From Chitinophaga varians (GTDB taxonomy: Bacteria; Bacteroidota; Bacteroidia; Chitinophagales; Chitinophagaceae), in assembly GCF_014529945.1 (NCBI RefSeq), contig NZ_JACVFB010000010.1:182937-246936 (forward strand): a DNA stretch of 64,000 bases, read 5' to 3'. Positions 39,852-50,400 of the stretch are shown in pieces (positions within the stretch are counted from its first letter, which is position 1; each line of letters starts with the position of its first letter). The notes beneath the pieces were generated by a model. It was not told the DNA's origin. It made no database searches and was given only the letters and a program-made list of their open reading frames with translations. A program made the position numbers and the translations under genes.

Positions 39852-41108
39852 ATGAAATACTCTGACACAGGGGCGCATTATGATGCTATCATCGTTGGTT
39901 CCGGGACCTGCGGCGCCACCATTGCCCGGGAACTAAGCAGAAAGGGCAGGAAGGTGCTGCTGCTGGAACGGGGTGAGAACGCACCCCTGAAAGAATCTCT
40001 TTTAGGATATGCCAAAGTTTCCAACGAAGTACATGTCACCGATAAGCTGAAAGACCTGCGCGCCTTCACCACCGGCGGCACCACGGCCATGTACCTCGCA
40101 GTGGCCGACCTGCCGCCTATTGAAGCTTTCCGGAAGTTAGGCATCGATCTTACCCATGCTTTTGAACAGGTCCGCGAAGAATTGCCCATTACCGAAATAG
40201 CAGATGAGTTCATCGGAGCGCAGGCGAAGAAGCTGGGAGAAAGTGCCCGGCAACTGGGGTACGACTGGAAGAAAAAGCTGATGCTGGTAGACCAGTCTAA
40301 GTTCAACAGTAAGAACTACTACGAAGTGAAATGGAAGGCGAGGACCTTTGTGGAAGAGGCATTAGCCAACGGAGTAACCCTGGTGAACCGCGCTGTTGTG
40401 TCAAAGGTAATCCATGAAAGCAAAAAGGCCATTGGCGTGGAATACACTATCGGTAAGAAAAAAGATATACAGAAAGCCTATGGCGACAAGATTATCCTGG
40501 CTGCCGGTTCTCTGGTGACACCGCTGATCCTGCGGGACAGCGGTATCAGGAATGTGATGAACAACGGGTTCTATATCAATCCCAGTATCGGCCTGTTGGG
40601 CGCTGTGTCCGGACTTTCTTCGGCGGAGAATTTCTGTGGTTGCATGGGCGCTAAAATGGATGATGATATAGAGCTGATGGATGCCAATTTCCATCGTTTC
40701 CTCTTTAACGTAGGCATGCTGGTTTCTGCCAAACCGTTACGCATAGCGTCTTATCCGAAACATATCGGCATTACGGTAAAAGTGAAGGAGCCCGTGGGCG
40801 GCGAACTCACCGAAAGGGGACGTTTTCATAAAAAGCTGACGGATGCTGATTTTCAGAAGTTGAACAAAGGCGTGGCTGCTGCCAACGAAATTTTAAAAAA
40901 TGCCGGCGCCAAAAGGATTTTTAAAACCAGCCTCATATCCGGTGGTGCCCTGGGCACTATAAAAATCCGGCAGCATGTAGATGAAAAACTGGAGACCGAG
41001 TATCATAACCTCTACGTGTGCGATGGCTCTGTGTTGCCCGATACCGACCGCGTTACACCTACGCTCACGCTGGTATGTCTGGCCAGGCACCTGTCTGCAG
41101 CGCTATAG
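39852..41108 (+). CDS. FAD-dependent GMC-family oxidoreductase
   Basis: A 418-residue flavoenzyme. The FAD-binding Rossmann motif is at residues 13-18 (VGSGTCGATIA), followed by LLLERG (Glu for the ribose). A GGTTAMY stretch lies where GMC enzymes bind the flavin, and LAAGSLVTPLILRDSGI is a GMC signature. The C-terminal block ends LYVCDGSVLPDTDRVTPTLTLVCLARHLS, as in the GMC C-terminal domain. It is shorter than most members (500-600 residues), with a reduced substrate domain. Within the operon it is a candidate tailoring oxidase, acting on an alcohol or allylic position of the polyketide or of a membrane-bound intermediate. The substrate is unknown. Confidence 0.85.
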   Translation: MKYSDTGAHYDAIIVGSGTCGATIARELSRKGRKVLLLERGENAPLKESLLGYAKVSNEVHVTDKLKDLRAFTTGGTTAMYLAVADLPPIEAFRKLGIDLTHAFEQVREELPITEIADEFIGAQAKKLGESARQLGYDWKKKLMLVDQSKFNSKNYYEVKWKARTFVEEALANGVTLVNRAVVSKVIHESKKAIGVEYTIGKKKDIQKAYGDKIILAAGSLVTPLILRDSGIRNVMNNGFYINPSIGLLGAVSGLSSAENFCGCMGAKMDDDIELMDANFHRFLFNVGMLVSAKPLRIASYPKHIGITVKVKEPVGGELTERGRFHKKLTDADFQKLNKGVAAANEILKNAGAKRIFKTSLISGGALGTIKIRQHVDEKLETEYHNLYVCDGSVLPDTDRVTPTLTLVCLARHLSAAL

Positions 41109-41172
41109 TACTCACCTCACAACGATTTTGATATCAACTGTTTTGATTTTTTATAAATGAAATCCAAAAAAA

Positions 41173-41991
41173 ATGGAAAAAGCAGGTAAAAACAAACCCA
41201 ATGGTTTTTTGGTAGCTATCAGACTGCTATGCCTTGTAGCGGCTGTTGCCATGCCTTTTGTCTGGGGTAGATTTATGGAAGGTCCCACATGGTACCTGAT
41301 AGTGGCAGAAGTATTTTTAGTGACAGTCATTCTCAGCGTAAGCCATGTGCTCTGGAAACATTCCGGCACCGGCGAATGGAAACTCCATTCCAGCAAGAAG
41401 GGGATAACGGTACATACCTTAAAGGTGCCCGGTGAAACCTGGTTAAAGATCAAAGTGACCGGTAAGCTCTGGGCCAGACTGGCCAGCATCCTCACCCTGA
41501 TGCGTAACCCGGACGCCGCAGAGGACGTAGGCATGTTTGATTCTTATTACTTAGACGGATCAGATCCCAGGCTGGTGTATTACACCTTCAAGCAGAAACT
41601 TTTTCCGCCTTTTAAACACCGGGAGTTTGTGGTGAAATCTGAATTCAGCCAGGACCCTGATACCCGGGAGATGCGGTTTAACTTTGTGGCGGCGCCGGAT
41701 AAACTGCCGCTCAACAAAAAAGTTTTCCGTATCACCAAAATGCATAACAGATGGCGCTATACGCCACTGGAAAGCGGAGGGGTGGAATATGAATTCATTT
41801 ACGACGCGGTAGATCCGGGAGGGAATTTCCCTTATGCACTGGCCAACTGGCTCATTCCCGCGATGTTGCCCATGGCATTTACCAAGATGCCCAAAATCCT
41901 GTACAAAGAAAAATACCTGAATGCCAGCGTAGATTATATTCAGGAAGTTGACCTGCCCGAAGAGGCAATCGCACAACGAGTAGAAGCCTAA
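41173..41991 (+). CDS. Membrane-anchored START-domain lipid-binding protein
   Basis: A 272-residue protein. Two hydrophobic segments near residues 11-31 and 38-58 form an N-terminal anchor. From about residue 65 the sequence resembles a START/SRPBCC fold: EWKLHSSKKGITVHTLKVPG, SYYLDGSDPRLVYYTFKQKLFPPFKHREFVV, WRYTPLESGGVEYEFIYDAVDPGG, then an amphipathic C-terminal helix region. START domains bind lipids or polyketide-like ligands in a deep cavity. With the RND, LolA-like and GMC neighbours it suggests handling of a hydrophobic product at the membrane. The ATG at 41173 is used because a nearby upstream ATG (41157) is in another frame and soon stops. Confidence 0.8.
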   Translation: MEKAGKNKPNGFLVAIRLLCLVAAVAMPFVWGRFMEGPTWYLIVAEVFLVTVILSVSHVLWKHSGTGEWKLHSSKKGITVHTLKVPGETWLKIKVTGKLWARLASILTLMRNPDAAEDVGMFDSYYLDGSDPRLVYYTFKQKLFPPFKHREFVVKSEFSQDPDTREMRFNFVAAPDKLPLNKKVFRITKMHNRWRYTPLESGGVEYEFIYDAVDPGGNFPYALANWLIPAMLPMAFTKMPKILYKEKYLNASVDYIQEVDLPEEAIAQRVEA

Positions 41992-42088
41992 CGTCAACAC
42001 CCCGACTGTCATCACATGCTCCCGCCGGCGAATGGTTTTCAGTTCCCGGATGAACTCATCTTCTCTTTAACACTATTCGGATTATCAG

Positions 42089-44430
42089 ATGTTGAAACTA
42101 CTGAAGTTTTGCTGTCATGGCTATGTGGCTGTACCTATCATAGAAGCTTGTGCTAAGCAAGGACTGTTTGCCCTGTTAGATGAAAATAAATTCTCGAGGC
42201 GTACCGCGCTGATGAAGGAACTGCACGCACAGGAAGGTTACTTTTCGGTAGCGCTTCAGGCGCTGGAGTCGTTAGGCTGGCTGGAGAAAAATGACAAGGA
42301 TGCCTACCGGCTCACCAGCCGGGTGGGTAAAAACCTGTCTGATCAGGACCTGACAGCCTTCTATGCCGTGCCGCCGAAGGCGTTACTGCAACAGCAGCCG
42401 TATGCCAGGCAGCTGGCGGAGAAAATTGAAAAGCTGCTGTTAAAAAAACAGGACGCGCCCACCATGACGGAGGAACTGCAGCAAGGCGCGCTGGTAGCGC
42501 TGTTGATGGCAGCTTTGCTATATAGGGATACACCGGAAGGAGAAGAAGATAGTTTCGCTGCCCTGATCGGCGGGTTAGATAAGAAGCTTGTAACGGCCCT
42601 GGGAAAACTGTTTACACAGGAACGCTGGGTTACACCGGATAAAAGCCGCCTGACGCCCGAAGGGCGGTATATGCTGCAAGCCGGGCCATGGGAGCGCCTC
42701 GCTGCATGCCACACAATGCTGCGCCATATGAGCGGTATGCTGTTTGGCGACGGCAGTCCGATTCCCGGGCTGAAAGAGGCTGTTGAGTTTATAAACAGAG
42801 ACATCAAAGCTGATACCGATAAGACTGAAGAAGGCGTGCTGCCTGACTTCCGGCATGAGATAACAACTGTTTTTAATCAGCTTCCGATAGAAAAACAACC
42901 ACGCGCTATCGTAATGGATGGCGTGTCGCCGGCAGTTATCGCTGATATTATTCATCTGGATACATGGCGCGGCCGCCAACTGAACACACATCCGTTGATG
43001 CTGATCTGCATCAATGGAGACAATGCAACCACATTGCCGGATGGTATGAACTATCATACGATATCTGCTGATATTCATCAACCTCATGAGATCAGGGAAG
43101 CGCTGAATGCTTATGGACTGGCCGCTGACGGAGACGTATGTTATATACATGCTTTTTCCCATCGACGTGTAGGGGTTGACGTGAAACAGGAGGTGAATGA
43201 AGCGGTAACCCCGCTGGTGGCAGGTCAGCCGGAATATTATATTGGCCGCGATAGTCAACTACTGCATGCCCGGACGGTACTTAGTTACTGGCGGCAGCAC
43301 CTGCAGAACTGGGCCGGCAGCATTGGCAAATCGCCGCTGCTGATACTGGCATCACATCCGCTGCCGGTACATAAAGCAGGGGAGTATCTCGACAGATCGG
43401 AAAGTTTTTATCTCGATACCATCCGTGGCCTGACGCAGCAACAGCTGATCAGCGCAGAAGCTTTTCTGATACTGGCAGCCAACGCAGGACTGTTCAATCA
43501 ATACCAGGTGAAGCGCTATCCGCGACTGTCAGCCTTTTGTGTGGAGAGCCTGCATCACCTGGCAAAGCGCGATTACCAGATACGTTTTGCCACGGAACAT
43601 GATGTGGAGAGTCTGATACAACTGGAATCATTATGTTGGGCGGAGCAGCTAAGAACGTCACGTGCACAGTTGCTGGCCCGTGTGCAACAGTATCCGCAGG
43701 GGCAGTTTGTACTGGAAAAAGAAGGACAGGTGCTGGGTGTGATCTACAGCCAGCGCATCGCCAACGACGCGGCACTGGAAAACTATCACGCCGGCAACGT
43801 GCATGAATTGCACGACCCCGGCGGGGCGATCATACAGCTGATCGCGGTAAACATCCATCCGGATTCACAACAGTTTGGTTACGGTGATCAGCTGCTGGAG
43901 TTTATGCTGCAACGATGCAGCCTGGTGCCGGGCATCGTTCGTGTGGTGGCGGTAAGTCTGTGTAAGAAATACGACGCTGCCGCAGGATTGTCCATGGAAC
44001 AGTACATCCGCCTGAAAGACAACCGGCAGGACCCCATCCTGGCTTTCCATGATGCACATGGCGCCAGCATCGTTAAACCGATGGCCAATTACCGTCCGCT
44101 CGATTATGCGAATCAGGGGTATGGCGTACTGGTCATGTATGATATCCTCAACAGGGTGGGACAGAGCGGGAGAAGCCACACCGTAACGCCCCCTGCCAAA
44201 GAAAAGACGATGTTCAGCCAGGCTGATCTCCGGCAGTTTTTGCAGGAGAAGGTTGCTGCCTTGCTGGATATCGATGTCAGTGCGGAGTTTGACCGGCCGG
44301 TGATGGAGATGGGACTGAACTCCGTTGACCTGATGGCGTTGCAGAAACAGATAGAAAGAAAATACCAGCTGGAATTGCAGCCGGGTTTTTTCTTTGAGTA
44401 TAATAACCTGGACAAGGTGATGGCTTATCT
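42089..44430 (+). other. Domain set: adaptor/MT-like region, GNAT and ACP (chain-initiation module)
   Basis: Residues 1-490 start with a winged-helix-like segment (CCHGYVAVPIIEA) as in the AR-MT regions of AprA, SxtA and GphF type starters. They include an AFSHRR stretch resembling the metal-binding part of those MT domains, but lack a clear SAM glycine motif. Residues 497-689 form a GNAT fold (IQLIAVNIHPDSQQFGYGDQLLEFML). The ACP has GLNSVDL with Asn before the serine. Such loaders decarboxylate or transfer malonyl/acetyl groups to give a short starter, most simply acetyl. Confidence 0.75.
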
Positions 44431-47400
44431 GTCTGCTGAGCTGGCAGCCGCCAATGATACCGCTGCCGGAGATGCTGTAACAGATCGCCTGCCGGCAGCT
44501 GCTGCCACCGCTGATGATATACCCGATACAGATATTGCCATTATAGGAATCTCCTGTAAGTTGCCCGGCGGCATTGAGTCGGCAGATGACCTGTGGCGTG
44601 TACTGGCCTCCGGCGAATGCATGATCAGCCGCTATCCGCAGGAAAGAGGGGAATGGCCTGCCGAGGCCGACTATCCCGGGATAGGGCAGGGCGGTTTCCT
44701 GCATCACGCGGATGCCTTTGATGCCGCTTTTTTCCGGATGTCTCCCAAAGAAGCGCAGATCACCGATCCGCAGCAACGTATGTTACTGCAGCTGGCCTGG
44801 GGATGCCTCGAGGATGCTGCTATCGTGCCTGCCACGTTGAAAGGTACGGATACGGGCGTATTTATCGGCGCCAGCAACTGCGACTATTCCCGTTTAATGC
44901 AGGCTGCCGGCATGGCGCCGCAGGCGCATCACGCCATTGGCGGCTCGCTGGCGGTACTGGCCAACAGGCTTTCTTACTTCTTTGATTTTAATGGTCCCAG
45001 TCTGACGATCGACACCGCTTGCTCTGCCTCTCTGGTAGCACTGCATACGGCGCTCAGGTCACTGCACGCCGCGGAATGTAGCACCGCATTGGTTGGCGGG
45101 GTGAACTTCATCTGCCATCCCGAACTGTCCATCGCCTATCAACAGGCGGGCATGTTAGCACCGGACGCCCGTTGCAAAGTGTTTGATGCCACGGCCAACG
45201 GGTACGTAAGGGCCGAAGGCGCCGTGATGTTATTGCTGAAACCTTTGCGGCAGGCGATGGCAGACGGGAATCATATCCACGCTGTCATTAAAGGCAGTGC
45301 CGTTAACCATGGCGGCCTTGGTGGTGGGTTAACGGTCCCCAACCCGCAAAAACAAAGTGAACTCTATACAGCTGCCTGGAAAAATGCGGGTATCCGGCCG
45401 CAGCAGCTCAGCTACATAGAAGCCCACGGCACCGGCACTTCGCTGGGAGACCCCATTGAAATACAGGGCATCAAAACAGCCTACTATAAATCTGTGCCCG
45501 CAGATTGGGCTGGCGCCTGCGCCATAGGTTCTGTTAAAAGCAACTTAGGGCACCTGGAATCTGCCGCAGGCATCACCGGCCTGCTGAAAGTGGTACTGGC
45601 CATGCAGCATCGGCAGTTGCCTGCGTCTATCAACTATCAGACACTGAATCCGAAAATCCATCTTCAGGATACCGGTTTTCATATACAGCACCAACCGGCA
45701 CCATGGAAGACACCCTATCCGCTGCTGGCCGGGGTGAGTAGTTTTGGCTCCGGTGGCGCCAACGCGCATGTGGTGGTGCAGGAATTGCTGGAAGCAGCAC
45801 CCGAAAATATTTCCCTGCGGGAGAACTTATTTGTCCTGTCGGCCTTCAGCAAGGAAAGGCTACAGGATTACGCTGCGAAGGTGTTGGAATGGATGGCTAA
45901 CGGCGCCGGCAGTACGGACTTTACCGCTGCGCTCTATAGCTGGCAGACCGGCCGTACAGCTATGAAACATCGTTTGGCCATCAGGGTGAGTGACTGGCAG
46001 GATTTGCAACAGCAGCTGCAGCAATGGCTGACTGGCGCTCCTGCCATAGACATATGGACCGGCACCGCAGGTCAACCGGCAGCAGATACGCTGCCGCTCT
46101 CCGGCAGCCCCCTTGCGAAGATGGCCCTACAGTGGGTGACCGGTCATGAGGTTGCCTGGTCTGAACTGTATACAACAGGTATTCCCCGCTTAATCAGTCT
46201 GCCTGTTTATCCCTTTTCCAAAGAACGGCACTGGATACCTGTTGCCCCCAAAGCGCCAACAGCCGTTGCGACAGTGGCATCTTCGCTGCTGCCAGCCACT
46301 GACAAGGGACCGGCCACCCCTAAACAAGTACGTATACCCGACGCCGTTGGCGCCGGATTCGTCTTTCAGCTACCGGAAATTCAAAAACCAACCAAAATAT
46401 CTTTGATGACGCCCGGAGCGCTGAATATCGCAGCCATGCAGCAGCGCTCCGGGAACAGGGTAGCAGTTATCCTTCCTGATACGGCCCTGGCAACCGGTAC
46501 TCCGGAAGAAGATACTACGGCCATACAACTGTTTGATCATGGTAACGGTGTCTATGTGATCAGTATCTCCGGTCCTGTGCTGTCCGGAGAACTGGTAGCA
46601 CAATTGCGCCATGCGCTTACTTTTGTGCAACAGCTCCCGGCCGTGAAAGTGCTGATGCTGCAGGGAGGCCGCAACAGCTTCCTGCAGGGAGGAAGAGGTT
46701 CCTGTAATGAAGCTGTCAAACAACAGCTGTATCAGGCCATCGTGGCTTTCCCGCACCCCGTTATTGCCGCCATGGAGGGAGACGCTGCGGGTGCAGGCTT
46801 CCTGGCAGGGGCGCTGTGCGATTTTATGATATGCAGCCTGGAAGGGACATACAGCTATACAGATACCGCAGGGGGACTGTTCCCTACCATACAGGAGGAG
46901 TTACTGTTCAGGGAACGTTTCGGGCAGGCGGCGGCGGGTGATTTTTTATACCATGCCACTGCATCCACAGGGAAGGAACTGCAGCGTAAAGGCTGGAGCT
47001 GTCCCATGGTGCCGGCAGCGGAGGTGATCTCCTGTGCACACCAGTTAGCGTCAGATCTGGCATCCAGGCCGGCAGCGTCGCTGCATTTGCTGAAAAAACA
47101 CCTGGGCCGTCATATCGCTGCGTTGACAGAAAAACTGACGATCGTTGAAGCATGGAAAAACGAAAGCGCGCCGACAGGCAGCATTGACCCTATTACTTCC
47201 GGCTCCCATCTGCTGAAGCTCAGCAGTGCTCCGGCAGGCATACTGACCATTGACCTACATTTCAACACGAAGAAATTTACCCTGAAAAACCTTGTTGCCG
47301 GCCTGAAAGAGGTGATCACACAAGTGAACCAGGGAACATCCTGCAAAGCGATCGTGCTTTACAGCAACGAGGCTGAATTTATACCGGTATCCGCCACGGC

Positions 47401-50400
47401 GACTACTGCGGCAGAAGTACGGGCGCTGACGGACTTGTTGCTCTCCTCCGCCGTTCCGGTGGTGACCGCACTGGAAGCCGGCGCCGGCGGTATCGGCTGG
47501 CTGATCAGCCAGTACAGCGATGCCTGCATCTACAACGAAACCGCTGTCTATACTTTATCCGGTTTATTGCAAATTCCACAGCTGGCGCAATCGGCTGCGG
47601 CCATATTTTCGTATACACTGGGGCGTTATACCAGCCAGGAAATATTAATGACCGGTAAAACTTACACCGGTAGAGAATTGCAGCAGCTGGCACCCGCGGC
47701 GGCCATCGCCGGAAAAGGGGACGTGCTGGCCAAAGCTAAGGCCCTCGCAGCTTCCATGACACGGTTGCCATCAACAGTTGTCCGCAGCTGGAAACGGGAC
47801 CGGGTGAACTTCTTCCGGGAAAAAATTCAACAGCAGTCCGCGTGGCCGGAAAAATCGGAAACAGCCGCCGTATTGCCGGCCCCGGGCCCTGTTGCCCTCC
47901 GGTCTGCTGTTATCGGCGCAACCGTGCATCCCGCGGGCATATTGGAAGTGAAGATGGAAGACCGGGAAGCGAAGAACATGTTCTCCGACGCATTTATTGA
48001 CGGTATCCGGGAAGTATTTGCCCATATCGCCGCTAATCCGGTTTATAAGGTGGTGGTGCTTACCGGCTATGACAACTACTTTGCTTCCGGCGGTACCAAA
48101 GAAATGTTACTCGATATCCAGGATGGTAAAATGAAATTTACCGATGCTAAAATTTACCACCTGGCGATGGAATGCAGCATTCCGGTCATCGCCGCGATGC
48201 AGGGCCATGGTATCGGCGCGGGCTGGTCTATTGGCATGTTCGCAGACATCATCCTGTTCAGCGAAGAGAGTCATTACGTAAGTCCGTATATGCGTTATGG
48301 GTTTACGCCGGGCGCGGGCGCCAACCTGATCTTCCCGGATAAGACCGGCTACGATCTTGCCCGGGAAACCTTACTGACAGCGGTAGAATACACTGGCAGC
48401 CGGTTGAGGGAGAGAGGTATGCAGCTTCCGGTATTGTCCAGAAAAAAGATACATACAGCGGCATTTGCGCTGGCGGAAACCATCGCACAAAATTCCCGGG
48501 AGAGCCTGGTGACGCTGAAACAACAGCTCACGGCCCATCTGCACAGGCAGCTGGAAGAGAACTACGCACTGGAACTGGCGATGCATGAACAAACATTTGT
48601 AGGCAGCTCCGAAACACTGAAAGAGATTGAAAACAATTTCTCCGATCAGCAGGCAGCAGGGGAAACACCTGTGGCCAATTCACTGCCGCACACCCCTTCT
48701 TCCGCCCATCTGCTGGCCGCTATTGCCGCGGGACTTAAAACCCTGCTGGCACAGGAACTGCATATGGAGGAAGCGGAGCTCGATGAAAGCCGGCCCTTTG
48801 TAGAGCTGGGCCTCGACTCCATTACAGGTGTCACCTTCATTCGAAAAATCAACGAAAAATATAAGACGGCGATCAACGCTACCAAAGTATACAGTTATCC
48901 CAACCTGGCACAGTTCAGCCTTTTTGTGAAAGAAGAAGCGGAGAAGCATGGAACGTTGCCGGCGGATAGCATGCCGGAGCCACAGGCGCCGGTCGACAAG
49001 CCGGAAACCGTTGCGCCACAAAACCCGCGGACAGCATCCAATACAGCAGCTCCTGCAAAACATACTACGGAAGCCATTGCGGTGATCGGTATGGCAGGAC
49101 AGTTCCCGGAAGCGAACGATGTGGAAGCGTTCTGGCAGAACATTGCGGCAGGGAAGAACTGTATCCGCGAAGTGCCGGCCGGACGCTGGGATATGGACAA
49201 ATACTATCAGCCGGGCAGTGTGGCGCCGGGAAAAACCTACAGCAAATGGATGGGCGCCCTGGATGAATACGATCTTTTTGATCCGCTGTTCTTTAATATC
49301 TCCCCGTCAGAGGCAGAGCGCATGGACCCGCAGCAGCGCCTGTTTTTACAGACCTGCTGGCATGCCATCGAGCACGCAGGATATAATGCGTCATCGCTGG
49401 CCGGCAGCAAATGCGGCGTCTTCGCGGGATGCGGACAGGGGGATTATCACCTGCTGTCAAGAGAGCTGCAGATAAGCGCCCAGGGCTTTACCGGCGGCGA
49501 CAACTCCATCCTGGCGGCCAGGATTTCCTATTTCCTGAATCTGCAGGGACCATCCCTGTCTATTGATACGGCCTGTTCCTCTTCACTGGTGGCTATCGCT
49601 CATGCCTGTGACTCCCTGGTCCTCGGTAAAAGCGATATGGCGCTGGCGGGAGGCGTTTACATCGCTGCCGGCGCAGACATGCATATCAAAACAGCACAGA
49701 TGGGCATGCTATCGCCGGATGGCAGATGTTATACGTTCGATCAGCGCGCTAATGGCTTTGTCCCCGGTGAAGGCGTGGGAGTGGTGCTGCTAAAGAGACT
49801 GGAAGACGCAGCACGGGACCAGGACAATATCCTGGGCGTGATCCGTGGCTGGGGCACCAACCAGGATGGTAAAACCAATGGTATTACCGCGCCGAATGCG
49901 GAGGCGCAAACGCTCCTGCAACAGGATATCTATGATAAATACAAGATTGATCCGGCCGCCGTACAGCTGGTAGAAGCACATGGCACCGGTACCAAACTGG
50001 GAGATCCTATTGAGGTGGAAGCGCTGGTGAAATCTTTCACAAAATATACTTCAGAAAAAGCCTACTGTGCACTGGGATCTGTAAAGAGTAATATCGGCCA
50101 TTGCCTGATGGCTGCCGGCGTTGCCGGCGTGATCAAGCTGCTCATGGCCCTGAAATACAAACAGCTGCCACCGGCTGTCAACTTTGAAAAGCTGAATGAA
50201 CATATCAGCCTGGACAACAGCCCGTTTTATGTGAACACCACGCTGAAAGCATGGGAACTACCTAAAACGGCTATACGAACAGCCGCCATCAGTTCTTTTG
50301 GCTTTAGCGGTACCAACGCACACCTGGTCATCGCCGAACATCCGGCCTTACCTGAAACTACCGTTAGCGCCCATTCCGGGGGCAGCGGTTATATCTTCCC

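Noticed and set aside
42089..43570. Functional SAM-dependent methyltransferase at the N-terminus of the 42089 PKS
   Set aside because: The winged-helix start is MT-like, but no glycine-rich SAM motif is visible, so it is called an adaptor/MT-like region instead.
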